40,602 nt of DNA from Geminisphaera colitermitum TAV2 (GTDB taxonomy: Bacteria; Verrucomicrobiota; Verrucomicrobiia; Opitutales; Opitutaceae): contig NZ_ABEA03000007.1 in the NCBI RefSeq assembly GCF_000171235.2, forward strand, positions 1-40,602. The letters are read 5' to 3'. The notes beneath the pieces were generated by a model. It was not told the origin of the DNA, searched no databases, and was given only the letters and a program-made list of their open reading frames with translations. Position 1 is the stretch's first letter. Each line of letters begins with the position of its first letter. Positions 1-13,687 of this stretch are shown piece after piece. A program made the translations under genes and the position numbers.

Positions 1-32
1 CCGCCGCTCCTTGGCTGGGTGCGTAACATCAG

Positions 33-245
33 TCAGTAATGCGGCGGGCGCTCTTGATGCGGGTCGGCATCGGTGCTGACGGCGGCATCCGAGGCGTCGG
101 GGAGGCGGTCGATGAGTCGTTTCAGGTCGGCGCGGAGGCGGTCGATCTCCTTGCCTTGGGCGAGCATGACTTTGTCCTGCTCCACGGAGTGGCGCTGGAG
201 CCAGGCGATGCGTTCTTCGAGTAGGTCAATGCGTGCGTTGGACAT
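33..245 (-). CDS. slyX: SlyX family protein
   Basis: A 70-residue protein that is almost entirely a heptad-patterned coiled coil (about residues 3-48, with regularly spaced Ile/Leu and many Glu/Arg/Lys). It ends in the PPHY tail typical of SlyX proteins, and its length matches the family (about 70-75 aa). SlyX has no established biochemical role; it was named from its position near slyD in enteric bacteria. The start codon lies inside the preceding response-regulator gene, so the two frames overlap by 20 bp, which suggests translational coupling and a shared transcript. The identification rests on the coiled coil, length and C-terminal motif together. Confidence 0.8.
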   Translation of the reverse strand: MSNARIDLLEERIAWLQRHSVEQDKVMLAQGKEIDRLRADLKRLIDRLPDASDAAVSTDADPHQERPPHY

Positions 246-831
246 GTGGCGGCGCGGATGGTAATCGGGATTTGAGTTTGTCCAATTCGGGCACGATCAG
301 GCGTTGATAGCAATCGGGACATATCGAGTGGCTGAAATCGGTGCCGGTGCGTTCGTTGATGTAACTTTCGATTTGCTGCCAGTAGTTGTGGTCGTTGCGG
401 ATTTTTTTGCAGTAGCCGCAGATGGGCAGGAAGGCTTCCAACTGGTGGACTTGGGTGGCGTAGCGGAGGATGCGCTCGGCGACGCGAAGGCGCATCCAGA
501 TTTCCTGGAGGTGCAGGGGTTTGGTCAGGATGTCATCGACGCCGGCGTCGATGGCGGCGCGCTGGTTTTCGGCGGAGGCGGCCTGGCTGGTGAGCAGGAT
601 GAAATAGATGTAGCCGGCCTTGGGGCGGGCCCGGAGTTGGCGGCAGAGTTCAAGGCCGTCGATGCCGGGCATGAGCCAGTCGCTGACGATGACGCGAACG
701 GGCCGGGCGGCGAGGGTGGCAAGGGCTTCGTGTCCGTCGGTGGTTTCGACGACGGTGTGCCCGAGGCGTTGGAGCGACTGGCGCAGGATGGCGCGGGCCA
801 CGGGATCGTCTTCGACGGTGAGTATGTTCAT
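226..831 (-). CDS. Response regulator: receiver domain with Cys4 C-terminal module
   Basis: A 201-residue protein. Residues 1-120 form a CheY-like receiver: acidic pocket E7/D8/D9, phosphoacceptor D51 in SDWLMPG, T81/S82 in the LLTS strand, and K104 in TKP. There is no DNA-binding output domain. The C-terminal part (about 130-185) carries C-x2-C (C138, C141) and C-x2-C (C171, C174) around an aromatic/polar stretch, which looks like a small zinc-binding module. Similar tails occur on receivers in sensor-kinase clusters, but I know of no assigned function. It lies 58 bp downstream of the hybrid kinase gene on the same strand and overlaps slyX, so it may receive phosphate from that kinase's Hpt domain. 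That partnership is inferred from position only. Confidence 0.85.
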   Translation of the reverse strand: MNILTVEDDPVARAILRQSLQRLGHTVVETTDGHEALATLAARPVRVIVSDWLMPGIDGLELCRQLRARPKAGYIYFILLTSQAASAENQRAAIDAGVDDILTKPLHLQEIWMRLRVAERILRYATQVHQLEAFLPICGYCKKIRNDHNYWQQIESYINERTGTDFSHSICPDCYQRLIVPELDKLKSRLPSAPPHVQRTH

Positions 832-889
832 CCGGTTGGTTTTTTTAACCGCTAATGCGCGTTAATGGTCACTGATAAGCAGATGATGC
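832..889. repeat. Half-copy of the CGCTAATG-type palindromic repeat
   Basis: The 58-bp gap between the hybrid kinase stop and the response-regulator start contains AACCGCTAATGCGCGTTAATGG. This is one arm of a repeat whose opposite arm (GCGTCCATTAGCG...AGCGGTT) recurs many times between 25.7 and 30.8 kb. Only one arm is seen here, so it is probably a decayed remnant rather than a terminator. Confidence 0.5.
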
Positions 890-3841
<2,952 letters not shown>

Positions 3842-3998
3842 GGCAAAGCGTCAGGCGGCGGGCAGGGGGAATGCGTGGTTTCCCGGCCCCGGAATCCTTC
3901 GTGGTAGCGTGGATTGCAGGAGTGAGGCGGCCTCATGCTTCAGGCGATGCAAGCCGCGCATGTGCCTGCGACGCAAGACGGTAGTGAGGAGAGGGGCA

Positions 3999-6275
<2,277 letters not shown>

Positions 6276-6765
6276 ATTGGATAGGGGGCAAGGAGCTGAT
6301 AATTCGCGAAAAGGAAAGGGGATGCAGGCGTGAAAATCAGCGATGATTCGGGCCGTAAGCAAATTTATGGCATTACTTGATGAAGGCTCGACAAACGATT
6401 TACTTTGTGATTCCAGAAAAACCAGTCCAAACAGGGACTGTCCAGTTCGATACCCAAACCCAGTTTACCCAGTTTCTATCAGACCGTTCTTTCTCCTGAG
6501 TCCCAAGCAAGTTTGCCCGCGGTGGGCGCAAGCCTTGAAAGCGAATGCATAGGGGATGTTATTGGCTTTTCAGGCGTCTGCCGCGGGCTTTTTTACGCCC
6601 GCGTTTCGAGCCCGGATTTCAGGGAAAAATTGACGCACCTTGTGCCGCAATGTCCGCCTCTCGCCGCACCTCCCGCTCACCCCGCCCCGGCCATTCCGCT
6701 CCGTCGCCCTCTGATTCTTTGCGCTCACTCCGCTGGCCCGGCATCTGCAGGAACTCCACCTAATC
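6276..6765. promoter_or_regulatory. Divergent intergenic region upstream of clpB
   Basis: A 490-bp region between two divergent genes that must hold both promoters. I looked for a CIRCE element (TTAGCACTC inverted repeat) and found none. CTTGAAA at 6534-6540 resembles a heat-shock sigma -35 box, but no convincing CCCCAT-type -10 follows at the right distance, so it is only a weak candidate. The short frames here lack coding character. Confidence 0.3.
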
Positions 6766-9378
6766 ATGGACCCGAATCAATTCACCCAAATGTCGCGTCA
6801 GGCCATCACCGATGCCCAGTCGGAAGCCCGCCGCCGCAACAACAATGAAGTCGAAACCTGGCACCTGCTGCACGCCCTGCTCGCGCAGGAAAACGGGATC
6901 GTGCCCGCCATCGTCGAAAAACTCGGCCTCACCACGCCGGCCCTGCAACTCGCCGCCAACCGCGAACTCGACCGCCTGCCGCGTGTGAGTGGCAGCGTGG
7001 ATACATCAAAAATTTACGTGACGCAGGCCGTCAACGAAGTGCTCACCCGCGCCGAGGAGGAGGCGAAGCAACTCACCGACGAATTTGTATCCGTCGAACA
7101 CCTCTTCCTCGCGCTCGTCGAAGTCGCCAAGCCCGACGCCCTCGCCAAATACCTGCGCTCTTTCAACATCGACCGCCGCGCCGTCCTCAAAACCCTGCGC
7201 GAACTTCGCGGCGCGCAACGCGTCACCAGCGACAACCCCGAGGCCACCTACAACGCCCTCAAAAAATACGGCATCGATCTCGTGGAACAGGCGAAGAAGG
7301 GCAAAATGGATCCCGTCATCGGCCGCGACGACGAGATCCGCCGCACCATCCGTATCCTTTCCCGCAAGACAAAAAACAACCCCGTCCTCATCGGCGAACC
7401 CGGCGTGGGCAAAACCGCCATCGTTGAAGGACTCGCGCAGCGCATCGTGCGCGGCGACGTGCCCGAAGGCTTGAAGGACAAAACCATCTTCTCGCTCGAC
7501 ATGGGCGCGCTTGTCGCCGGCGCGAAGTACCGCGGCGAATTCGAAGAACGCCTCAAAGCCGTGCTCAACGAAGTCAAACAAAGCGACGGACGCATCCTCC
7601 TCTTCATCGACGAACTCCACACCATCGTCGGCGCGGGCAAGACCGAGGGCGCGATGGACGCAGGCAATCTCCTCAAACCCATGCTCGCCCGCGGCGAACT
7701 CCACTGCATCGGCGCGACCACGCTCGACGAATACCGCAAGCATATCGAAAAAGACGCCGCGCTCGAACGCCGCTTCCAACCCGTGCAAGTCGAGCCCCCC
7801 AGCGTCGAAGACGCGATCTCGATCCTGCGCGGCCTGCGCGAACGCTTCGAGCTCCACCACGGCGTGCGCATCCAGGACAACGCCCTCGTCGCCGCCGTCA
7901 CGCTCTCCAACCGCTACATCTCCGACCGCTTCCTGCCCGACAAGGCCATCGACCTCGTGGACGAAGCCTGCGCCATGATCCGCACCGAGATGGACTCCAT
8001 GCCGCAGGAACTCGACGCCCTCACCCGCCGCGCCCTGCAACTCGAAATCGAGGAAACCGCGCTCAAACTCGAAAAGGACGACGCCTCCAAACAGCGCCTC
8101 GAAACCCTCCGTAAGGAACTTGCCAATACACGCGAACAGGCCGGCGCGCTCAAGCGCCAGTGGGAACGCGAAAAGGCGTCCATCGACCGCGTGCGCAAAA
8201 TCCGCGAGGAACTCGACGCCGCGCGCGTCGAAATGGAAAAAGCCCAGCGCGCCTACGACCTCAACAAGCTCGCCGAACTCCAGCACGGCCGCATCCCGCA
8301 ACTCGAAGCCGAATTGAAAAAGAGCGAATCCGTCGCGACCGATGGCGGTTCAAACAACCAGCTTTTCAAAGAAGAAGTCTCTGCCGAAGAAGTCGCCGAG
8401 ATCGTGGCCAAGTGGAGCGGCATCCCCGTCACGCGCCTCGTCGAGAGCGAAAAAGCAAAACTCCTCCGCCTCGGCGACACGCTGCATGAGCGCGTCATCG
8501 GCCAGGATGAGGCGGTGCAACTCACCAGCGAGGCCATCCTGCGCGCCCGCGCTGGCATCAAAGATCCGCGCCGCCCCGTGGGCAGTTTCCTTTTCCTAGG
8601 ACCCACCGGCGTCGGCAAGACGGAACTCGCCAAAACCCTCGCCGAAACGCTCTTCGACAGCGAAGCCGCCATGATCCGCCTCGACATGTCGGAATACATG
8701 GAGCCGATTTCCGTAAATAAACTCATTGGCGCGCCCCCTGGCTACGTCGGTTACGAGGAAGGTGGCCAGCTCACGGAGGCCGTGCGTCGCAAGCCCTACG
8801 CGGTAATCCTTTTCGACGAGATCGAGAAGGCTCACCACGACGTTTTCAATGCGCTCCTCCAAGTCCTCGACGATGGGCGGCTGACAGATGGTCAGGGCCG
8901 CACAGTCGACTTCAAAAACACGGTCATCATTATGACCTCGAACATTGGCTCGCGATTCCTGCTCGACGGCGTGCAGGGCGACGCCATACCCGACGGCGTG
9001 CGAGAGAGCGTCATGGCGGAGCTACGCAAATCGTTTCGGCCGGAATTTCTGAACCGCATCGATGAGACGATTCTCTTCAAGCCGCTCACACTCGAAGAAA
9101 TAACGAAGATCGTCGACCTCCTCCTGATCGACCTCAACAAGCGTCTGGCTGACCGCCGTGTCACGGTGAATCTCGATAAGAAAGCGCGTGAGTGGACGGC
9201 GGAGAAGGGCTACGACCCGGTCTTCGGTGCTCGTCCGCTGAAGCGTTTCCTTCAACGTAACATCGAGACGAAGCTCGCGCGCGCCCTCATCTCTGGCGAG
9301 ATCGCCGAGGGCAGCAGCGTCACCTTCCAAGTGAAGGACGACGAATTAGTCGTCGAACACGCCGACGTGGTGGAATAA
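6766..9378 (+). CDS. clpB: Chaperone ClpB (C-terminal quarter supplied by an integrated element)
   Basis: An 870-residue AAA+ disaggregase that works with the DnaK system to re-solubilise aggregated protein. Seen: two Clp_N repeats (about 1-145); NBD1 with Walker A GEPGVGKT 210-217 and Walker B LLFIDE 278-283; a middle coiled-coil domain (about 410-525); NBD2 with Walker A GPTGVGKT 612-619 and Walker B 680-685; and the GARPLKR sensor-2 region near 821-827. The length is normal. After codon 646 the sequence changes character: the near-invariant ClpB segment [18 protein letters not shown] reads [18 protein letters not shown], and codon choice becomes more mixed. A second 3' end with the canonical wording lies at 20261-20930. 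The gene therefore appears to be a hybrid of the host 5' part and an element-borne 3' part, still open and probably functional. Confidence 0.96.
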   Translation: MDPNQFTQMSRQAITDAQSEARRRNNNEVETWHLLHALLAQENGIVPAIVEKLGLTTPALQLAANRELDRLPRVSGSVDTSKIYVTQAVNEVLTRAEEEAKQLTDEFVSVEHLFLALVEVAKPDALAKYLRSFNIDRRAVLKTLRELRGAQRVTSDNPEATYNALKKYGIDLVEQAKKGKMDPVIGRDDEIRRTIRILSRKTKNNPVLIGEPGVGKTAIVEGLAQRIVRGDVPEGLKDKTIFSLDMGALVAGAKYRGEFEERLKAVLNEVKQSDGRILLFIDELHTIVGAGKTEGAMDAGNLLKPMLARGELHCIGATTLDEYRKHIEKDAALERRFQPVQVEPPSVEDAISILRGLRERFELHHGVRIQDNALVAAVTLSNRYISDRFLPDKAIDLVDEACAMIRTEMDSMPQELDALTRRALQLEIEETALKLEKDDASKQRLETLRKELANTREQAGALKRQWEREKASIDRVRKIREELDAARVEMEKAQRAYDLNKLAELQHGRIPQLEAELKKSESVATDGGSNNQLFKEEVSAEEVAEIVAKWSGIPVTRLVESEKAKLLRLGDTLHERVIGQDEAVQLTSEAILRARAGIKDPRRPVGSFLFLGPTGVGKTELAKTLAETLFDSEAAMIRLDMSEYMEPISVNKLIGAPPGYVGYEEGGQLTEAVRRKPYAVILFDEIEKAHHDVFNALLQVLDDGRLTDGQGRTVDFKNTVIIMTSNIGSRFLLDGVQGDAIPDGVRESVMAELRKSFRPEFLNRIDETILFKPLTLEEITKIVDLLLIDLNKRLADRRVTVNLDKKAREWTAEKGYDPVFGARPLKRFLQRNIETKLARALISGEIAEGSSVTFQVKDDELVVEHADVVE
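8691..8703 (+). other. Putative attL core within clpB
   Basis: GGAATACATGGAG, encoding the Glu-Tyr-Met-Glu of DMSEYMEP in ClpB NBD2. It is repeated exactly at 20261-20273. Upstream bases also partly match (ACATGTC here, ACATCTT at the right copy), giving 18 of 20 matches over 20 bp. Codon wording changes from host-like to element-like just after this point. Confidence 0.6.
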
Positions 9379-9384
9379 ACAGTA

Positions 9385-10388
9385 TTGGAATCCGGTTACG
9401 TGGATACCACGACGCTTTTCTGTTTTGCCTCGGGCGCGTTCGGCGCGACTCCGCATCCTTTGAACCTCGGCCCCGTTGCGGCCCCGGCACCGGCGGTTCC
9501 CGACCCAACGTTCATTTTCTTCAATGTCGCGACCGCCCCGACGGATCAGGTCTATACTTTCGATAACGTCACTACACAATTGGCTCACCAGTTGGTGGAG
9601 AGTATTCTCTACGAGAAAGCGACCGTTGAGAACCTCAAGACTTTCGAACTCAAGTCGCTCGATAGCTACACCGACGGGCTGGTAGACGTTGCGGCCGAGC
9701 TCACGCGCTTCGCGCCGTGCTGCGTGCTGGTACCGATGCGGGGAGGGATCAAGCCGTGCGAGTTTCTTGATGCGATGCTCAATCGAAGAATCCCTTTTGA
9801 GCGTTTTGCTTACACCAATAATTCGGATCCAGATCTCTTTAGCACCTACGAAGGAAATCTAGCGCTGATCTTGGCGCGATACGCCAAAGTAAATCCCAAC
9901 CTTCGGTTAGCAGTTGTCGATGCCGCATCGGTGGCAATGGCAGCAATCGGCTCGCAAAACTGCTCACCCGCATCCAGAAATATCTAGGTGGTAAGTGGGA
10001 GGTCCAGTTCCATGTTCTTTACGCCTTGGAACGGAGCGGACAGCCTTTCGAGGCAGTGGGGCGGAAGAGCAAACCCGGCAGGGTTGAGTTCACTATGCAC
10101 CCGCACCCCGTCCACCACCTGCTCGTGGAGGATTGGGATCCCGGCCTTGGCCTGATCAGCGCGCGCGAGGGCAACACGATGACCTACAAGCCCAGCATCG
10201 TGCCGGGCGCCATTTTCGTGCGAGGGCTCGATGGCCACGGTCATCTTGCGGTTTCGCCTGACACTCGTCGCGCGGTGAATAAGACATTCAGTCACTTGGG
10301 GACTCGCCGCATGCACGAGAAGTTCAAGCGTTACCCGGAGTTTGACCGTCGCGGCGAATTCGCGAAATTCTTCCGTCAGCAGCATTGA
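9385..10388 (+). pseudogene. Phosphoribosyltransferase-like gene, frameshifted
   Basis: Begins with TTG six bases after the clpB stop (an in-frame GTG lies at 9400), so it is probably co-transcribed with the hybrid clpB. The first frame (9385 to about 9930) contains CVLVPMRGGIKPCEFLDAM and ends with LAVVDAA. A frame change near 9926-9930 then continues the same protein as GGNGSNRLAKLL to the TGA at 10386. Joined, the strand-loop VVDAA-GGNGSN resembles the PRPP-binding loop of type I phosphoribosyltransferases, giving a protein of about 330 residues. The assignment is tentative. The lesion may be a true mutation, a sequencing error or, less likely, programmed frameshifting. The partners and substrate are unknown; similar PRTase-like proteins have been proposed in bacterial conflict loci. 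Confidence 0.5.
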
Positions 10389-10405
10389 CGGCTCGCGGGG
10401 CGGCA

Positions 10406-10609
10406 ATGGGACGGGAGGGCGGTCACCTTTGGGGGCTCAGCGATCCCTATCGAAGAACCAGGTTCGCGCCTTGGCTGGTGTGGGAGGCGTTTGATCGGAT
10501 TCGAGCGCTACCAAATTTCCAAAATGTAGATTTCTCTAAGGGCTACGCGCAGTTGGAGCGGACGCTCACGGACTTTCACGCAAGTGAGGTCGCGAAAATT
10601 CTACGCTGA
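10406..10609 (+). CDS. Small hypothetical protein downstream of the PRTase-like gene
   Basis: A 67-residue frame from the ATG at 10406; a TTG at 10385 overlaps the preceding stop. It has mixed charged and aromatic composition (WGLSDPYRRTRFAPWLVWEAF) and no recognisable domain. It follows the PRTase-like frame directly and may be its translationally coupled partner or a remnant of a larger gene. Coding status is uncertain. Confidence 0.4.
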   Translation: MGREGGHLWGLSDPYRRTRFAPWLVWEAFDRIRALPNFQNVDFSKGYAQLERTLTDFHASEVAKILR

Positions 10610-10779
10610 GCGCCCTACTGGATTCGAGTCGTTCATCCCGCATCACGAGCCATGGGAGTTAGAAAGCCTTGAGAGCCGATCTGCACGCCCTCCGTCGGGC
10701 GACGTTGGGTTCATCCTCCGGTCAAATCGGCGGTTCCGATAGGTCGGTGGGGGCGAAGGTTGTCAATGATCCGAACGAT

Positions 10780-11054
10780 TTGGCGCGTTATCTCGGTGAC
10801 GTCCTGATGGCTGACTTAAACAAGAGGCTCTCGGATCGCCGCGTGATGGTGAAGCTGGATGCGAAGGCAAAGGATGGGGTGGCCGAAAAGGGTTACGACC
10901 CGGTCTTCGATGCCCGTCCCTTGAAGCGTTTCCTGCAGCGCCACGTCGAGACGAAGCTTTGATCGCTGGCGAAGTCGCCGAAGGCACCGACATCACCTTC
11001 ACCGTCCAAGACGAATTGAAGCCGGTCTCGCCTGCGGAGCCAGCGCGCCGTTAA
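10780..11054 (+). pseudogene. Decayed clpB 3'-end copy (second of three)
   Basis: The translation contains [30 protein letters not shown] and RHVETKL, clearly the ClpB C-terminal D2-small domain. Compared with the other copies, about 10 bp are missing after VETKL, which throws the frame. The remaining IAGEVAEGTDITFTVQDEL continues in another frame to a TAA at 11052-11054. The 5' part of the domain is absent. It has no start and cannot be functional. It is best explained as the clpB 3' end left by an earlier insertion at the same locus. Confidence 0.8.
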
Positions 11055-11079
11055 GCTTCGCATAGTTCTCTCGAAAGCG

Positions 11080-11111
11080 GGCCGAATCACTGACGGGTGG
11101 TTCGGCCTTTT
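11080..11111 (+). terminator. Rho-independent terminator after the decayed clpB 3' end
   Basis: GGCCGAA (11080-11086) pairs with TTCGGCC (11101-11107); an inner CAC/GTG extends the stem, and TTTT follows. It lies 25 bp after the old clpB stop, the expected place for a clpB terminator, which supports this copy having once been a complete clpB end. Confidence 0.75.
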
Positions 11112-11190
11112 CGTATGCAAAACACGATGCTCGCCGGCGATTCCGAAGGATTGCTTTCGGAATTGGACGAAGATCATTGGAGGCCAAGCC

Positions 11191-11228
11191 GCTACTTTAG
11201 GAGCTACTCTTTTTGCTCCTAAAGTAGC
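11191..11228. repeat. Perfect 14-bp inverted repeat (hairpin)
   Basis: GCTACTTTAGGAGC (11191-11204) and GCTCCTAAAGTAGC (11215-11228) are exact reverse complements separated by a 10-base T-rich loop. No T-run follows, so it is not a standard terminator. It lies 22 bp before the first IS copy, outside the IS. It could be a protein-binding site or a recombination remnant. Confidence 0.7.
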
Positions 11229-11250
11229 ACATATCTCCATTATTCCCTAG

Positions 11251-12079
11251 GGAGTGTAGTCACGAGATAAGATTGACTGAGTTTTTTTGTGATGGAGAAT
11301 GTCAGCATGGCGAAAGATCAACACCGTCACGACATTTCGGACCGAGTTTGGAGCGTTCTGGAGCCGCTGCTACCTGGAAGGAAAGGAGCGTGGGGAGGGG
11401 TGGCGGAGGACAACCGCAAGTTCCTCAACGCGGTTCTGTGGATTTTACGCACTGGTGCGCCTTGGAGGGATCTTCCAGAGGATTACGGAGGGTGGGGCAA
11501 CACGCACAGGCGTTTTTGTCGCTGGAGAGACAAGGGGCATTGGGAGCGCCTGTTGTCGGAACTGATGAACGAGCCCGATTTCGAGTGGCTGATGATTGAT
11601 GCCAGTCATGTCAAAATCCATCCGCATGCGGCGGGAGCCAGAGGTGGAAACGAGGCGATCGGTCTGACAAAAGGGGGCGAAACACCAAACTACATTTGGC
11701 CGTGGATGCGCATGGTATGCCGGTGCGAGTCATTGTTACAGCGGGTTCCACGGCTGATTGCACACAGGCTGGCAGGTTGATTGAAGGCATTGCCGCAGAC
11801 CATCTGATCGCCGACAAGGGATATGACACCAACGCCATCATCGAAATGGCGCAGGCCGCAGGCATCTGCCCGCAGATTCCTCCAAAGACCAATCGCATAG
11901 AACAACGCGAATATGACCCTTATCTTTATCGGATCAGGCATCTGGTAGAAAATGCATTCCTACGACTCAAGCAATGGCGCGGCATCGCAACCCGATACGC
12001 AAAACGAGCCTCCTCTTTCCTCGCTGCCGTCCAATTCAGGTGTGCCATTCTCTGGGCTTCAATCTCGTGACTACACGCT
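11251..12079 (+). mobile_element. IS5-family insertion sequence, copy 1
   Basis: An 829-bp element with terminal inverted repeats: GTGTAGTCACGAGAT near the left end and ATCTCGTGACTACAC near the right. It is flanked on both sides by CTAG (11247-11250 and 12080-12083), consistent with a duplicated or targeted CTAG. It encodes a two-frame transposase, as in the IS427-like subgroup of IS5. Confidence 0.9.
11292..12070 (+). CDS. IS5-family transposase, copy 1 (two frames joined by -1 frameshift)
   Basis: OrfA (11292-11780; an alternative start at 11307 gives MAKDQHRHDI) begins with the DUF4096-like domain (WSVLEPLLPGRKG, RTGAPWRDLPEDYG) and carries the first catalytic Asp in DFEWLMIDASHVK. OrfB continues in the -1 frame with KLHLAVDAHGMPVRVIVT, ADKGYDTNAII (second Asp) and HLVENAFLRLKQWRGIATRY (catalytic Glu). 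The frames join around AAAAGGGGGC (11669-11678), a plausible -1 slippage site, giving a fusion of about 258 residues that matches the usual IS427-type transposase. It is probably active or only recently inactive, as the second copy is nearly identical. Confidence 0.88.
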
Positions 12080-12129
12080 CTAGGTCTTGCTACCCTTGAT
12101 CTTCGAATTAAGAGAGTGCGATCTCCTAG

Positions 12130-12958
12130 AGCGTGTAGTCACGAGATAAGATTGACTGAGTTTTTTTGTGATGGAGAATGTCAGCATGGCGAAAGATCAA
12201 CACCGTCACGACATTTCGGACCGAGTTTGGAGCGTTCTGGAGCCGCTGCTACCTGGAAGGAAAGGAGCGTGGGGAGGGGTGGCGGAGGACAACCGCAAGT
12301 TCCTCAACGCGGTTCTGTGGATTTTACGCACTGGTGCGCCTTGGAGGGATCTTCCAGAGGATTACGGAGGGTGGAGCAACACGCACAGGCGTTTTTGTCG
12401 CTGGAGAGACAAGGGGCATTGGGAGCGCCTGTTGTCGGAACTGATGAACGAGCCCGATTTTGAGTGGCTGATGATTGATGCCAGTCATGTCAAAATCCAT
12501 CCGCATGCGGCGGGAGCCAGAGGTGGAAACGAGGCGATCGGTCTGACAAAAGGGGGCGAAACACCAAACTACATTTGGCCGTGGATGCGCATGGTATGCC
12601 GGTGCGAGTCATTGTTACAGCGGGTTCCACGGCTGATTGCACACAGGCTGGCAGGTTGATTGAAGGCATTGCCGCAGACCATCTGATCGCCGACAAGGGA
12701 TATGACACCAACGCCATCATCGAAATGGCGCAGGCCGCAGGCATCTGCCCGCAGATTCCTCCAAAGACCAATCGCATAGAACAACGCGAATATGACCCTT
12801 ATCTTTATCGGATCAGGCATCTGGTAGAAAATGCATTCCTACGACTCAAGCAATGGCGCGGCATCGCAACCCGATACGCAAAACGAGCCTCCTCTTTCCT
12901 CGCTGCCGTCCAATTCAGGTGTGCCATCCTCTGGGCTTCAATCTCGTGACTACACGCC
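12130..12958 (+). mobile_element. IS5-family insertion sequence, copy 2
   Basis: An 829-bp copy in the same orientation as copy 1, starting exactly 879 bp downstream. It is again flanked by CTAG (12126-12129 and 12959-12962). I see only a handful of base differences between the copies, including GGGGCAAC/GGAGCAAC, CGATTTCGAG/CGATTTTGAG and CCATTCTC/CCATCCTC, plus small changes in the inverted repeats. Only 50 bp separate the two elements. Confidence 0.9.
12171..12949 (+). CDS. IS5-family transposase, copy 2 (two frames joined by -1 frameshift)
   Basis: Same arrangement as copy 1: OrfA to 12659, OrfB from about 12575 to 12949, and the slippage sequence at 12548-12557. The only amino-acid change I can see is Gly to Ser in the YGGWSNTHRRF segment. 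The DDE residues are all retained. Confidence 0.88.
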
Positions 12959-12973
12959 CTAGGGAAAGTGGGC

Positions 12974-13064
12974 TTTTTTGAAACAATTTCTAGGCTATTT
13001 TTGTTTCGAAAATCGTGTTGTTGGCTTGTTTTTGAAACAAAAAAATGCATTTTTTTGTTTCAAA
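12974..13064 (+). promoter_or_regulatory. Operator-like palindromes upstream of abiEi
   Basis: Two inverted-repeat pairs built on the half-site TTTGAAACAA. Pair 1: TTTTGAAACAA (12976-12986) and TTTGTTTCGAAAA (13000-13012). Pair 2: a perfect 34-bp palindrome at 13031-13064 with arms TTTGAAACAAAAAAATG and its complement, centred on ATGCAT. The last base of pair 2 is the A of the predicted antitoxin start codon. AbiEi antitoxins are known to repress their own operon through promoter inverted repeats, so this is a likely autoregulatory site. Confidence 0.75.
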
Positions 13065-13687
13065 TGGGCAGTCACTCACAGTCTACGCAGACTTTAGTAT
13101 GGGACCGAATTGTGCAGCACGGCCCTGGCTGGAGCTTTACGCGAGCTTCCTTTGTCGACTTGGGAACTCCAACTGCGGTCCGCCTTGCCCTCCTTCGCCT
13201 AAAAAAGGCCGGCCAGATCAGACCAATCGCCCGTGGAGTCTACGACTATCCACGAACCGATCCTCAACTGGGGACTTTGTCCACTTCACCCGATTCAGTC
13301 GTGCAAGCTTTGCGGGGCCGCGACGCAGTTCGCATCCAACCTACAGGTGCACATGCAGCCAATCTCCTTGGCCTTTCCACCCAAGTTCCCATGCGCCTCG
13401 TCTATCAAACCGATGGCAGCACCCGAAACGTCAAGCTCGGTCGGCAGATAATCCAGTTCCGCCGCACCACTCCAAAGAACTTGGCGACAGCCGGGCGCAT
13501 CAGCGGCCTCGTTATCCAAGCTCTCCGCCAGATTGGAAAAAGTGGCGTAACTGACGACGTGATCCAAAAGCTGGACGCTAAACTTTCCGACTCGGATAAG
13601 GCCCAACTCCAAGCGGACCTAGCCTATGCTCCCCAATGGATGGTGCCGATCTTCCAGCGACTGGCGCGCACTCCGATCCAAGCATGA
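13064..13687 (+). CDS. abiEi: AbiEi-type antitoxin (DUF6088), type IV toxin-antitoxin
   Basis: A 207-residue protein. The N-terminal half has a winged-helix pattern (SFTRASFVDLGTPTAVRLAL, LKKAGQIRPIARGVY) followed by PTGAHAANLLGLSTQVP, the usual order in DUF6088/AbiEi proteins. The frame extends upstream to 12968, but the extension is low-complexity Phe/Lys encoded by the operator repeats, so I place the start at the ATG at 13064. There is no Shine-Dalgarno because the palindrome abuts the start; leaderless translation is possible. It overlaps the toxin gene by ATGA. In characterised systems AbiEi neutralises AbiEii and represses transcription. Confidence 0.87.
   Translation: MGSHSQSTQTLVWDRIVQHGPGWSFTRASFVDLGTPTAVRLALLRLKKAGQIRPIARGVYDYPRTDPQLGTLSTSPDSVVQALRGRDAVRIQPTGAHAANLLGLSTQVPMRLVYQTDGSTRNVKLGRQIIQFRRTTPKNLATAGRISGLVIQALRQIGKSGVTDDVIQKLDAKLSDSDKAQLQADLAYAPQWMVPIFQRLARTPIQA

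Noticed and set aside
6534-6563. CTTGAAA as a heat-shock sigma promoter for clpB
   Set aside because: The -35-like box is fine but no CCCCAT-type -10 lies at the proper spacing. I kept it only as a weak note in the intergenic entry.
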